From Mycolicibacillus parakoreensis (GTDB lineage Bacteria > Actinomycetota > Actinomycetes > Mycobacteriales > Mycobacteriaceae), in contig NZ_CP092365.1 in the NCBI RefSeq assembly GCF_022370835.2, positions 1,364,001 through 1,428,000 of the forward strand: DNA of 64,000 nt. Reading direction: 5' to 3'. Of this stretch, positions 16,915 through 26,504 are shown one piece after another. Below the pieces are notes generated by a model that was not told the DNA's origin, did not search any database, and saw nothing but the letters and a program-made list of their open reading frames with translations. A program made the translations under genes and the position numbers. Each line of letters opens with the position of its first letter. Within the stretch, counting starts at the first letter, position 1.

Positions 16915-18126
16915 GTGAACTTCGAGTTATTCCTTCTGATTATCGTGGTAATCACCGCACTCGGGTTCGATTTCACCAATGGTTTCCACGACACCGGCAA
17001 CGCCACCGCCACCGCGATCGCCAGCGGCGCGCTCAAACCCAAGGCGGCTGTGGCACTCTGCGCGTCGCTCAATCTGATCGGCGCGTTTTTGTCCACGCAG
17101 GTGGCGGCCACCATCGCCAAGGACCTGGTGGTCACCCACCTGGTGACGTTGGAGGTGATGTTCGCCGGGCTCATCGGCGGCATCGTCTGGAATCTGATGA
17201 CCTGGCTGTTCGGTATCCCCTCGAGTTCGTCGCACGCCCTGATCGGCGGGGTCGTCGGCGCGATGATCGTCGCGGTCGGCATCCACGGCGTGCTCTGGGG
17301 CGGGGTGGTGTCGAAGGTGCTGGTGCCGGCGGTGGTGGCGGTGCTGGCCGCCGTGATCATCGGCACCGTGGCCACCGCCCTGGTCTACCGGCTCACCACC
17401 GGATTGTCGCGGAAACGCACGCTGCGGGAGTTTCGCCGCGGCCAGGTGTGCTCCACCGCCCTGATCTCGTTGGCGCACGGCACCAATGACGCCCAGAAAA
17501 CCATGGGCGTCATTTTTTTGGCCCTGATCTCCTACGGTGCCGCCAGCAAAACCCAGACCCTGCCGCCGATGTGGGTGATCGTGTCGTGCGCGCTGGCCAT
17601 GGCCGCGGGCACCTACCTCGGCGGATGGCGGGTCATCCGCACCCTCGGCAAGGGCCTGGTCGACATCGAGTCCCCGCAGGGGATGGCGGCGGAGACCTCG
17701 TCGGCATCGGTCATCTTGCTGTCCAGCCACTTCGGCTACACCCTGTCGACCACCCAGGTGGTCACCGGATCGGTGCTCGGCGCCGGGGTCGGTAAGCCCG
17801 GTGCGGCCGTCCGGTGGGGTGTGCTGCGCGGCATGGCGGTGGCCTGGCTGATCACCCTGCCGTTGGCCGGGGCGGTCGGCGCCGCCGGCTACGCGCTCAT
17901 CCACGTCGTCGGCGGTTACGGCGGTGTGGCGGTCGGTCTCGCCGCGCTGGTGACGATCGCCGGGCTCATCTGGCTGAAGTCCCGCAAGGTGCGCATCGAC
18001 CACACCAACGTCACCGCCGATTGGGGCACCAGCCTCACCGACGGCCTCGGGGTCGACCGGGGCCCCATCCCGGCCCCCGACACCCAGGTCGACGAGTCGC
18101 CGTCCACCGATTCGATCCGTGCCTAG
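16915..18126 (+). CDS. pitA: Low-affinity inorganic phosphate transporter PitA
   Basis: Proton-coupled phosphate (metal-phosphate) symporter in the membrane, 403 aa, near the length of M. tuberculosis PitA (Rv0545c, about 417) and much shorter than PitB. The two inverted PHO4 repeats are clear: GFDFTNGFHDTGNATATA near residue 20 and SLAHGTNDAQKTMGVI near residue 185. About ten hydrophobic helices are visible. The GTG at 16915 is the only start fitting the family N terminus. A small membrane protein follows after 11 bp, the same pairing as Rv0545c-Rv0544c. Confidence 0.93.
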   Translation: MNFELFLLIIVVITALGFDFTNGFHDTGNATATAIASGALKPKAAVALCASLNLIGAFLSTQVAATIAKDLVVTHLVTLEVMFAGLIGGIVWNLMTWLFGIPSSSSHALIGGVVGAMIVAVGIHGVLWGGVVSKVLVPAVVAVLAAVIIGTVATALVYRLTTGLSRKRTLREFRRGQVCSTALISLAHGTNDAQKTMGVIFLALISYGAASKTQTLPPMWVIVSCALAMAAGTYLGGWRVIRTLGKGLVDIESPQGMAAETSSASVILLSSHFGYTLSTTQVVTGSVLGAGVGKPGAAVRWGVLRGMAVAWLITLPLAGAVGAAGYALIHVVGGYGGVAVGLAALVTIAGLIWLKSRKVRIDHTNVTADWGTSLTDGLGVDRGPIPAPDTQVDESPSTDSIRA

Positions 18127-18137
18127 GAGCGGCGCAC

Positions 18138-18443
18138 ATGACCACCTGGTTCGACTACGTCGCCACCGCCAAAATCCTGTTCTTCGGGTTGGTGGCCGGC
18201 GCGACCCTGCCGGCGCTGTTCGCACTCGGGGTGCGCCTTGGCCCTGCCGGTGACGGCGAGTCCGCGCCGCCGCCGAGCCGCCACTCCACCCAGACGGTGC
18301 TGCGCTGGGCGATCTTCGCGCTGCTGGCGGCGATCGTCGTCGCCGGGGTGCTGTTCATCGCCCGCGACTTCATCGAGCACCGCATCGGCTGGCAGTGGGA
18401 CGATTGGAACGACTGGGACGACGTCTTCGAGTTCGACGACTGA
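18138..18443 (+). CDS. Small membrane protein paired with PitA (Rv0544c-like)
   Basis: 101 aa with two membrane helices (about residues 10-33 and 55-78) and a strikingly acidic, Trp-rich tail (QWDDWNDWDD then FEFDD). It lies 11 bp after pitA with a clear AGGAG ribosome-binding site, so both should be on one transcript. M. tuberculosis has a small membrane protein, Rv0544c, in the same place. Its role is not known; the pairing suggests a partner or regulator of the phosphate permease, which is inference. Confidence 0.82.
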   Translation: MTTWFDYVATAKILFFGLVAGATLPALFALGVRLGPAGDGESAPPPSRHSTQTVLRWAIFALLAAIVVAGVLFIARDFIEHRIGWQWDDWNDWDDVFEFDD

Positions 18444-18505
18444 CCGCAGGCGCCGATGATGCGGCACCGCTACCGATTCCGTGCCGCGCTGCTGATCGCG
18501 GCGGA

Positions 18506-19369
18506 TCACCCCGCCGCCGTCGAGGCGGCGTGCTCGTCGATGAGGCCGGCGAGCTCGGCGGGGGCCTCCTCCGGGACCCAGTGACTGACCCCCGGCAACG
18601 TGACCAGCCGCCACGGGGCGGCGACGAACCGCTCGCTGAGTTCGTGGCCCTTGACTCCCACCGCGGTGTCCCTGTCGCTCCACACCTGCAGGGTGGGTAC
18701 GGTGATCGGTCGGCGCAGCGCCGGCATCGACGGCAGTGACCACGGCAGCGCCCGGTAGTAGTTCAGCGCCCCGGTCGCGGTGTGGCCCTGCTGCAGCATC
18801 CGGATGTCGCGGCGCGCCGCCGCCGGTGTCTGCCCGGTGCGGGTCAGCATCGTCTGGACGAAGCCGTCCTTGGTGCGCATCAACCACTCCGGCAGCCACG
18901 GCAGCTGAAACATCGCCATGTACCACGACATCGCCAGCTGGTTGCTGCGCAGCATCGACGACGCGAACGCACTTGGGTGCGGCACCGAGACCGCGGTCAG
19001 CGAACGCAGCCGCCGCGGATGCAGTGCCGCGACCCCCCACGCCACCGCCGCACCCCAATCGTGCCCGACCAGGTGCACCGGGCCCGCGCCGGCCCGCTCG
19101 ACGAGGGCGACGACGTCGTCGACCAGTTCACCGAGCCGATAGTGGCGCCGGCCCCGTGGGGTGGCCTGCGGCGAATAGCCGCGCTGGTCGGGTGCCAGGG
19201 TGCGGTAGCCGGCATGATTGAGCCGCTCGGCCACCGCGGCCCACGACGAGGAGTTCTGCGGAAACCCGTGCAGCAGCACCACCGGCGTACCGTCGGCCGG
19301 TCCGGTGTCGCGGACCGTGAACGACAACGCTCCACGCTCAAAACCGGTGATCCGGGTGGCATCGGTCAT
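18506..19369 (-). CDS. Epoxide hydrolase (alpha/beta fold)
   Basis: 287 aa. The oxyanion motif HGFPQ (residues 34-38) is the HGxP signature of epoxide hydrolases. The nucleophile is Asp104 in VGHDWGAA, a charge-relay acid is in WSDRD, the base His is in GVSHWVPEE, and the cap domain has tyrosines (ALNYYRA) that would polarise the epoxide. Haloalkane dehalogenases share the Asp nucleophile but normally lack HGxP. The ATG at 19369 follows AAGGAG. Substrates are probably lipid or xenobiotic epoxides; the exact one is unknown. Confidence 0.85.
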   Translation of the reverse strand: MTDATRITGFERGALSFTVRDTGPADGTPVVLLHGFPQNSSSWAAVAERLNHAGYRTLAPDQRGYSPQATPRGRRHYRLGELVDDVVALVERAGAGPVHLVGHDWGAAVAWGVAALHPRRLRSLTAVSVPHPSAFASSMLRSNQLAMSWYMAMFQLPWLPEWLMRTKDGFVQTMLTRTGQTPAAARRDIRMLQQGHTATGALNYYRALPWSLPSMPALRRPITVPTLQVWSDRDTAVGVKGHELSERFVAAPWRLVTLPGVSHWVPEEAPAELAGLIDEHAASTAAG

Positions 19370-19417
19370 GAACGCTCCTTTCGAGGGCATCGACGTCGGC
19401 GATCAGGCGGCGGCGGC

Positions 19418-21202
19418 TCAGTGAACCGCCGCCGCAGTGGGCGCCGGTTTCTGACCGGCCTTCAGGTAGTGCCCGGTCTGCAGGGTGCGCCCGTAGCCGT
19501 CGATGAACGTTCCGTCGCGGAACACCACCTGTCCGCCGATCCCGGTGGCCACCACCGCCGTGTCGTTGCGGTTGACCATCCGTGACAGCCCGCCGAAGAA
19601 CTCGGCGGGCTCTTCGTGATAGGCGGCGAGGGCCTCATCGAGGCCCTCGGGGTCGACGACGACGAAATCGGCACGGTCGCCGCGGCGCAGGAAACCGGCG
19701 TCCAACCCGAACCAGGTGCCCAGCTCGCCGGTGAGGCGATGCACCGCGGTCCCCAACGGCAGCACCGGCTCGCCGGCCGCCTCGGCGTCGCGCATCCGCT
19801 TGAGGAACCGCAGACCGAAGTTGTAGAACGCCATGTTGCGCAGATGCGCCCCCGCATCGGAGAAACCCATCTGCACGTTGCGGTCCCGGGCGATCCTGTC
19901 CAGTACGCCGGGGCGGTGATTGCCGACCGTCGTGGTCCAGCGCACGTTCTTCTCGCCGTTCTCCACCAGCACGTCCAAGAACACGTCGAGGGGCTGGTCG
20001 CCGCGCTCGTCGGCGATCTGCCCGAAGCTCTTGCCCACCAACGCCGAATCGGGGCACTCCACGATCCGGGCGTCGTGGAAGTCCTTGTGCCACATGCCCG
20101 GCATGTGGCGTTTGAGCATGAATTCGCGACGGAACTTGCGCCGATAGTCCTTGTCGGCCATCAACGCGTTGCGCTGGATCTGGTCGCGCAGGTGCAGCGC
20201 CGCGGTGCCGGCACCGAATTCCTCGAAGACCGGCAGGTCGATCCCATCGGAGTACAGCGTGAACGGCACCGGAAGATGCTGGAACTTGACTCGTGAGCCG
20301 AAGACCGCGTTGCCGACCGCCGCGGCGCCGCGCAGCACCAGATGCGCCCCCGGCGCGGATTTACCGTCGGCCACCACCAGCAAGCTGATCGGAACCTGCT
20401 TGCGGCGGGTCCGATAGGAGCCGGACGCTGCGAAGAACAGCACCGCGGTCAATGGATTTTTGATGTTCGGGGCGCTCTGCAGGACCCGGCCGTGCCGGCG
20501 CAGCACGTCGATGAGAAGCCACCGCTCATGCCACCACGCGTAGGTGGAGGGCAGCGCCCGGGAGCGGTAGCGATCACCGTCGAGTTTGTCGATCGGGGAG
20601 TCCATGCCCGACAGACCGAGCATCCCGGCATCGAGCGCCTCATCGAGGCGGGCGCTCATCGTCTTGAGTTCCGCCGGCGTCGGCAGCGACCAGGTGTTGG
20701 TGGCGCGGCCCAGGCCCATCACCGAAGTGCGCAGATCCGAATGCCCCAGAAACGACGTCACGTTGGGCCCCAGGGGCAGCGCGTCGAGGGCCTTGACGTA
20801 GCCGTCGGGGCCGTCCCAGCTGCGGAACTGCTCCAGCGCTCCGAGCACATGGGCGCGCGGCACCGCCTCCACCCGGCTGAACAGGTCGGCGACATCCTCG
20901 GAGTCGGCGTACACCGACGACATCGAGCAGCAACCCAACGCGATCGTCGTCACCCCGTGGCGCACCGATTCATCGAGGCCCGGGTTGAGCAGAACCTCGG
21001 CGTCATAGTGGGTGTGGATGTCGATGAACCCCGGCAGCACCCACTTGCCGGCGGCGTCGATCACCTCGGGGCAGTCGGTCTCGTCGAGCGCGCCGAACGT
21101 CACCTCGGCGACCCGGCCGTCGCGGATGCCCAGCGTGGCGCGCCGCGGCGCGCAATCCGTCCCGTCGAACCACAGACCGTTCCGCACAATGAGGTCGAAC
21201 AC
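19418..21202 (-). CDS. N-acyl-D-amino-acid deacylase-like amidohydrolase
   Basis: 594 aa metal-dependent amidohydrolase, similar to M. tuberculosis Rv2913c. The N-terminal beta domain (FDLIVRNGLWFDG) leads into the zinc motif DIHTHYDAE with H63 and H65, and the late catalytic aspartate is in FSDAGAH. Family members hydrolyse N-acyl-D-amino acids or dihydropyrimidine-like rings; the substrate here is inferred only from the family. The GTG at 21202 is chosen because GAGGTG lies seven bases before it and the protein then begins like its relatives. The epoxide hydrolase follows after 48 bp on the same strand. Confidence 0.83.
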   Translation of the reverse strand: MFDLIVRNGLWFDGTDCAPRRATLGIRDGRVAEVTFGALDETDCPEVIDAAGKWVLPGFIDIHTHYDAEVLLNPGLDESVRHGVTTIALGCCSMSSVYADSEDVADLFSRVEAVPRAHVLGALEQFRSWDGPDGYVKALDALPLGPNVTSFLGHSDLRTSVMGLGRATNTWSLPTPAELKTMSARLDEALDAGMLGLSGMDSPIDKLDGDRYRSRALPSTYAWWHERWLLIDVLRRHGRVLQSAPNIKNPLTAVLFFAASGSYRTRRKQVPISLLVVADGKSAPGAHLVLRGAAAVGNAVFGSRVKFQHLPVPFTLYSDGIDLPVFEEFGAGTAALHLRDQIQRNALMADKDYRRKFRREFMLKRHMPGMWHKDFHDARIVECPDSALVGKSFGQIADERGDQPLDVFLDVLVENGEKNVRWTTTVGNHRPGVLDRIARDRNVQMGFSDAGAHLRNMAFYNFGLRFLKRMRDAEAAGEPVLPLGTAVHRLTGELGTWFGLDAGFLRRGDRADFVVVDPEGLDEALAAYHEEPAEFFGGLSRMVNRNDTAVVATGIGGQVVFRDGTFIDGYGRTLQTGHYLKAGQKPAPTAAAVH

Positions 21203-21359
21203 AGTAACGCACCTCTTCACCTCGGGTCGCGCGAGCAACCCACCCCCGTGTCTAGCACGGACCGCCGAGGGAAAAAAGTGGGCCAGCTCACAGTCCCCGC
21301 GTCGGGTGGGGTCCACCGCGCTGACGACCGCCCCCGAGCGGGTTTCCTATCATCCCGGC

Positions 21360-22958
21360 ATGGTGATCGGCGGGGGTGACGCGGCGGCGTCACCGGCGTT
21401 CACCGACGCCGAGATCGCCGGCTATCACCGTGCGGGCTGGTGGTCGACGACGACGCTGTCGGCGGCGGTCCGGCGCAACGCCGGGCGGGTGGGCGAGCGG
21501 GTCGCCTATCGCGACCACGGCGCGGCGGCGCTGACCTGGTCGCAGTTCGACGCCGCCGCCGACGTGCTGGCCCGTCAACTGGTCGCTGCCGGGGTGCGCC
21601 CGGGGGACCGGGTGGCGGTCTGGCACGGCGACGCGGTCGGCATCCACGTGCTGTTCGTGGCGATCGAGCGCGCCGCGGCGGTGGTGGTGGGCCTCGGCGT
21701 GCGGGCCGGCCGGCGGGAGCTCACCGCGATCCTGGCCGACACCCGCCCGGCCTTTGTGGTCAGCGACCCGGTCCGCGCGCGGCCCGCGGCGCCGGTCGCC
21801 GCGACCGTCGGGGCGCGCCCGCTGGTGCTGCGCGATCTGCGGATCGCCGCGCCCGCGGCGGCGTCGGCGGAGCTGCCCGTGCCGTTGGGCGCCGACGACG
21901 TGTTTCTGATCAACTCCACCTCCGGCACCACCGGGCTACCGAAGTGTGTGGTGCACACCCAAAACCGGTGGTACTACTTTCATCAGAAGGCGCTGGCCAA
22001 CGCCGAACTCCGCGCCGACGACGTGTTCCTGCCGGTGATCCCCACCCCGTTCGGTTTCGGGTTGTGGACCAGTCACACCACCCCGATTCACCTCGGAGCC
22101 GCGACGGTGCTGCTCGACCGGTTCAGCGCCGCGGCGACCTGGGCGGCCATCGCCGAACACCGCGTGAGCGTCTTATGTTGCGTCAGCACGCAATTGACCA
22201 TGCTGATGGCTGAGCCCGCCCGCGCTGAGCACGACCTCAGCTCGCTGCGGGTGGTGTTCACCGGCGGGGAGGCGCTGCCGTTTCGCCGGGCGGTGGAGTT
22301 CGAAGAACTCACCGGGGCAACCATTCTGCAGTTCTACGGATCCAACGAGACCGGACTGCTGTCGGGCACCAGCCTGGCCGATCCGCGACAGCGCCGGCTC
22401 ACCACCGGGGGTCGGGTCGTTGCGGAGATGGCGGTGCGGCTCTTCGACGGCGACGACGACGTCACCGACACCGGCACCGGTCAGCCGGCCTGCCGCGGCC
22501 CGGCAACCAGCCTCGGCTACCTCGGCGAGGTCGACCACGACGCCCTGTTCACCGCCGACGGATGGATGCGGATGGGCGACGTCTGCCACCTCGACGCCGA
22601 GGGCTACCTCACCGTCACCGGCCGCACCTCGGATTTCATCGTGCGCGGGGGCAAGAACATCAGCGCCGCCGAAGTCGAAGACGCGGCCAGCGCCCATCCG
22701 GCGGTCGCGGTCGCCGCCGCGGTCGCGATGCCCGATCCGGTATTCGGCGAGAAGGTCTGTCTCTACGTCGAACCCACCGGCGCCGCCGATCGGCTCGATC
22801 TGGCCCAGCTCAACGAGTTCCTGCTGTCCACCGGGGTGTCCAAGGAGTTGCTGCCCGAACGGCTCGTCGTCATGGCGCAGTTGCCCCGCTCCTCGGGCGC
22901 CAAGATCGCCAAGGGCGTCCTGCGCGACGACGTCCGGACCCGGCTCGGGCCGGGTTAA
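21360..22958 (+). CDS. AMP-dependent acyl/aryl-CoA ligase (FadD-like)
   Basis: 532 aa enzyme that activates a carboxylic acid to its acyl-AMP and then the CoA thioester. The P-loop-like motif STSGTTGLPK is near residue 185, the adenine-binding GSNETGL is near residue 325, and the hinge and late lysine are in GRTSDFIVRGGKNISAAE and SGAKIAKG. The length and the absence of a fatty-acid tunnel signature fit an aryl or short/cyclic acid ligase as well as a fatty acid one. The stop TAA shares a TTAA tetramer with the stop of the convergent cutinase gene. Confidence 0.87.
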   Translation: MVIGGGDAAASPAFTDAEIAGYHRAGWWSTTTLSAAVRRNAGRVGERVAYRDHGAAALTWSQFDAAADVLARQLVAAGVRPGDRVAVWHGDAVGIHVLFVAIERAAAVVVGLGVRAGRRELTAILADTRPAFVVSDPVRARPAAPVAATVGARPLVLRDLRIAAPAAASAELPVPLGADDVFLINSTSGTTGLPKCVVHTQNRWYYFHQKALANAELRADDVFLPVIPTPFGFGLWTSHTTPIHLGAATVLLDRFSAAATWAAIAEHRVSVLCCVSTQLTMLMAEPARAEHDLSSLRVVFTGGEALPFRRAVEFEELTGATILQFYGSNETGLLSGTSLADPRQRRLTTGGRVVAEMAVRLFDGDDDVTDTGTGQPACRGPATSLGYLGEVDHDALFTADGWMRMGDVCHLDAEGYLTVTGRTSDFIVRGGKNISAAEVEDAASAHPAVAVAAAVAMPDPVFGEKVCLYVEPTGAADRLDLAQLNEFLLSTGVSKELLPERLVVMAQLPRSSGAKIAKGVLRDDVRTRLGPG

Positions 22959-23596
22959 CCGGCGATCCGGTCGGCGACGAACTCGGCGGCCTCCTGCGGC
23001 ATTGGCGAGTCGGCGTAGCCGAGGTGGGCGAGCATGTTGCCGCCCTCGGCGCACACGATGTCGTCGGGCAGGCAGAAGTCGATGCTGTCGGCCCGGTAGG
23101 CCTCGGCCAGCACCGGCACCGGTCCACCCCAGTTGTCGACGGCGTAGCTGCTGGTGGGGGTGCCGAACAGGGTCACCGCCGCGATGTGGGCGGCGGCGTC
23201 GGCGGGCAACCGCTCGCTGGTCAACTCGGTGACCATCGCGCCCTGTGAGTAGCCGCCGAGCACGATCTTGGTCTGCGGGCACGCCGCGATCGTCGACTGC
23301 ACGTGGGCGGTGGCGTCGCCGGCGCCGGCCTCGGCGCTGGTGCGGTAGTCGTGGGTCGCCGGGTAGTTCACCGGATACAGCTCGATCGACTGGTCGGGGA
23401 CCCGTGCTCGCAGCGCGTCGATGAGCGCCTGCCCGACCCCGCCCGCACCGACCGGTTCCCCGGATCCGCGGGCAAAGACCACCTCGGTCTGCGGGCACGG
23501 CTCGGCCGCGGCCCGCGGAAGGCCCGTGGGGGCGCCGAGCAGCCCCCCGATCAACACGGCGGCCCCCAGGACGCCGATCGCGCCGTTTCGTCTCAT
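22955..23596 (-). CDS. Secreted cutinase-like esterase
   Basis: 213 aa, the size of mycobacterial culture-filtrate cutinases such as Cut2/Cfp21 (Rv2301). A signal peptide ends after about residue 31 (PRAAA). The catalytic serine is S117 in GGYSQGA, and the Asp and His lie in the PDDIVC and AHLGYA segments, with paired cysteines (CPQTE, ACPQ, DFCLP, DIVC) for disulfides. Such enzymes hydrolyse medium- to long-chain esters outside the cell. The ATG at 23596 is chosen because it gives a normal signal peptide. Confidence 0.9.
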   Translation of the reverse strand: MRRNGAIGVLGAAVLIGGLLGAPTGLPRAAAEPCPQTEVVFARGSGEPVGAGGVGQALIDALRARVPDQSIELYPVNYPATHDYRTSAEAGAGDATAHVQSTIAACPQTKIVLGGYSQGAMVTELTSERLPADAAAHIAAVTLFGTPTSSYAVDNWGGPVPVLAEAYRADSIDFCLPDDIVCAEGGNMLAHLGYADSPMPQEAAEFVADRIAG

Positions 23597-23700
23597 GTCA
23601 TAGATACTGGCATGGACCCGCCGGGCCCGATCACCGAACCCGGCGGTGGCGGTGGCGAGCGCCGCCGCACTGAGGACCTGCGAGGGGAGGATCAACACCG

Positions 23701-25257
23701 ATGGCCAACGGGGCCCAGGCGCTGCTCACCACACTGGTCGACTGCGGGGTGCAGGTGTGTTTCGCCAACCCCGGCACCTCGGAGATGCACTTCGTGGCCG
23801 CCCTCGACGCGGTCCCGCAGATGCACGGCGTGCTCTGCCTGTTCGAAGGGGTGGCCACCGGCGCCGCCGACGGGTACGCGCGCATCGCCGGCAAACCCGC
23901 CGCGACCCTGCTGCACCTCGGCCCCGGGTTGAGCAACGGGCTGGCCAACCTGCACAACGCCCGCCGCGCCCACAGCCCGGTGGTCAACATCATCGGCGAC
24001 CACGCCGGCTACCACAAGAAATACGACGCGCCGCTGGAGTCGGAGGTCGAGTCGCTGACCGCCTGGACCCACGGCTGGACGCGGCGCACCACCGGCGGCG
24101 ACGAGGTGGGCCGCGACGCCGCCGAGGCGGTCGCCGCGTCGCTGACCGGACCCGGAGGGGTCGCCAACCTGATCCTGCCCGCCGACATCTCCTGGGGCGA
24201 TGGCGCCACGGCCGCCGCACCGCACACCCCGGGCTCCCCGAGCCGGCCCGATCCGGCCGTCGTCGCCGAGATCGCCACGGTGCTCGGCAGCGGCGACCCG
24301 GTCTGCCTGCTGCTCGGTGGGCCCGCCACCGGGGCGCCGGGACTGGCGGCCGCCGACCGGATCGCCGCGGCGACCGGCGCGCGCACCCTGGTGGAGACCT
24401 TCCCGGCCCGGCTGACCCGCGGCGCCGGGGTGCCGGCGATCGAGCGGCTCGGCTACCTGGCCGAGCAGGCCGGCGCCCAACTCGACGGGATCAAGCACCT
24501 CATCGTGGCCGGCACCCGGCCGCCGGTGACGTTCTTCGCCTACCCGGACCGGCCCAGCGATCTGGTCCCCGACGGTGCCGTGGTGCACCACCTGGCCGGC
24601 CTGGACACCGACGTGGTCGCAGCCCTGCAGCAGCTGGCCGACGCCGTGGCCCCGGACACCGCCGCGCGCGGGGCCCCGCCGGCGGTACCGGACCTGCCTG
24701 ACGGGGCGCTGGACGCCCACAACTGGGGGCAGGTGATCGGTGCGCTGCTGCCGGCGCACGCGATCATCTCCGACGAATCCAACACCTCCGGGCTGCTGCT
24801 TGCGGGCGCCACCGCCGGGTCACCGCAGCACGACGTGCTGGCGCTGACCGGCGGGGCGATCGGTCAGGGTCTGCCGGTGGCGGTGGGCGCGGCGATCGCC
24901 GCCCCAAAGCGCCCGGTCATCGCGCTGCAGGCCGACGGCAGTGCCGCCTACACGATCTCGGCGCTGTGGACGATGGCGCGCGAAGGGCTCAACATCACCG
25001 TGGTGCTGCTCAACAACAATGCCTATGCGATCCTGCGGATGGAACTCGCCCGCGTCGGGGCGGGCGCCGGGGGACCCAAAGCCGCGCAACTGCTGGACTT
25101 GGCGCGCCCCGAGATGGACTTCGCCAGCATCGCGCAGGGCTTCGGAGTGCCGGCGACCGTGGCGGTCACCTGTGAGGAGCTCGCCGAGCAGTTCGCCGCG
25201 GCCGTCGCCGCCCCGGGGCCGCACCTGATCGACGCGCGGATCCCGACGGCGTTTTGA
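23701..25257 (+). CDS. ilvX: ThDP-dependent acetolactate synthase-like protein (IlvX type)
   Basis: 518 aa, similar to M. tuberculosis IlvX (Rv3509c, 515 aa). It has the three-domain ThDP fold: the catalytic glutamate E49 in LFEGVATG, a central domain, and the ThDP/Mg site (ADGSAAYTIS through LLNNNAYAIL) near residue 405-440. It is related to acetolactate synthase, benzoylformate decarboxylase and oxalyl-CoA decarboxylase. Not being in a branched-chain amino acid operon, it may be a decarboxylase of another 2-keto acid. Its ATG follows GGGGAGG. Confidence 0.85.
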   Translation: MANGAQALLTTLVDCGVQVCFANPGTSEMHFVAALDAVPQMHGVLCLFEGVATGAADGYARIAGKPAATLLHLGPGLSNGLANLHNARRAHSPVVNIIGDHAGYHKKYDAPLESEVESLTAWTHGWTRRTTGGDEVGRDAAEAVAASLTGPGGVANLILPADISWGDGATAAAPHTPGSPSRPDPAVVAEIATVLGSGDPVCLLLGGPATGAPGLAAADRIAAATGARTLVETFPARLTRGAGVPAIERLGYLAEQAGAQLDGIKHLIVAGTRPPVTFFAYPDRPSDLVPDGAVVHHLAGLDTDVVAALQQLADAVAPDTAARGAPPAVPDLPDGALDAHNWGQVIGALLPAHAIISDESNTSGLLLAGATAGSPQHDVLALTGGAIGQGLPVAVGAAIAAPKRPVIALQADGSAAYTISALWTMAREGLNITVVLLNNNAYAILRMELARVGAGAGGPKAAQLLDLARPEMDFASIAQGFGVPATVAVTCEELAEQFAAAVAAPGPHLIDARIPTAF

Positions 25258-25301
25258 CCGGCGGCCGAGCCATGCTTTCCGGCCAGCACCCCGGTGTCCG
25301 G

Positions 25302-26483
25302 TCAGCGACGCGCCTCGGGCGCCCCCTCGGCGACCTTGCGGGCCGGCGACGGGGTCTTTCCGGAGTTGGCCTTCATCGCCATCGCCGTGGTCAGCCCCGC
25401 GATGGCGAAGCACAGCACCACATAGAAGATGTTGCCGACCGGGTTGCCCTCGTCGGTGCGACCGCTGACCGCACCGAAGTAATCGGGTAGCGCCGCCAGC
25501 CACAGCAGTGCCATGACACCCAGATACACCGCGGCGTAGCCGATCATCAGTCGGTCGGTGTAGGCGGTGGTGGTCAACCCGCCGCCGAGGTGGGTGGCAC
25601 CGTGGATCCGCAGCCGCTCCCACTGCCGGTAGAAGACCACCGCGGCGATCACCGCCACGGCCACCAGTTCCAGAAGGTAGGCGAAACCCTGCAGACGGCC
25701 GCCGGAGGCCCACTGGGTGATCGTGGCCGGCAACGGCAGGATCGCGGTGCCCAGCGAGGCGAGCACACCGACCACGATGGTGCGCCAGACCAAACCCGGT
25801 GGGCTCAAACGCTTTCCGCGGTCGGCGTGCCGGCCGACGAACCACTGCACACAGAACGCCAGCGACAGCGGCCACAGTGCGGCGAACACCACGACGCTGC
25901 CCATCGGCACCGAGGCGAAGAAGGGCTGGTTCATCGGGTTGTCCAGCGACCACTCCCACCAGCGCAGCTGGGGGCCGAGGTGGTCGAAGATCTCGTAGAA
26001 CGCGTGGTGCACCAGGCCGACGCAGACCGCTCCGACCAGCGTGCCGTAGCGGCGGAAGATACCGAGCACCCGGACGATCTCGAACGCCATGGTCGCCATG
26101 AACGGATAGATCGCCACGATGTACAGCGGCAGCCGACCCCACAGGAATTCGACGGTGAACAGATTGTGCGCGAACATCGTGTCGACGTGATCGGCGATCC
26201 CGAATGCGCCGGGGAAATACAGGGGTGGTTCGATGATCAGCAGGTAGGCGATCGCGCCGAACCACAGCACCAGGTTCGTCGCGTCATGCTGGCGGCGGTA
26301 GCGGCCGATCGCATACACCAGCGCCAACACCGCGCCGAGGATGATCGTCACCTCCAGCACCGGCATGGTCCAGTTCTCCAACGCCAGCGGGTTGCGGACC
26401 TCGATGAGGCCTCCGGTGTCGGCGCAGGTGAAACCCATTGCCGTGGCCAGTTCGTGGAAGGTGTCCGTGCACAGGTCGGGCAT
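25302..26483 (-). CDS. Polytopic membrane protein of unknown function
   Basis: 393 aa with about nine hydrophobic helices spread from residue 43 to 385. Several charged or metal-ligand-type residues lie in or beside helices (HVDTMFAHN, LVHHAFYEIFDHLG, RWWEW), which hints at a membrane enzyme or a metal-binding membrane protein rather than a simple permease. The N terminus is Cys-bearing (PDLCTDT, FTCADTGG). The ATG at 26483 has GAGGA before it. It lies 21 bp after a PF10118-type hydrolase on the same strand, so the pair form an operon divergent from a TetR gene. I do not recognise the family. Confidence 0.75.
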   Translation of the reverse strand: MPDLCTDTFHELATAMGFTCADTGGLIEVRNPLALENWTMPVLEVTIILGAVLALVYAIGRYRRQHDATNLVLWFGAIAYLLIIEPPLYFPGAFGIADHVDTMFAHNLFTVEFLWGRLPLYIVAIYPFMATMAFEIVRVLGIFRRYGTLVGAVCVGLVHHAFYEIFDHLGPQLRWWEWSLDNPMNQPFFASVPMGSVVVFAALWPLSLAFCVQWFVGRHADRGKRLSPPGLVWRTIVVGVLASLGTAILPLPATITQWASGGRLQGFAYLLELVAVAVIAAVVFYRQWERLRIHGATHLGGGLTTTAYTDRLMIGYAAVYLGVMALLWLAALPDYFGAVSGRTDEGNPVGNIFYVVLCFAIAGLTTAMAMKANSGKTPSPARKVAEGAPEARR

Positions 26484-26504
26484 TCTGGTCCTCAACTCGC
26501 GTTG

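Noticed and set aside
18506..19369. Haloalkane dehalogenase (DhmA-like)
   Set aside because: The HGFP motif and cap tyrosines fit epoxide hydrolases better, although the Asp nucleophile is shared.
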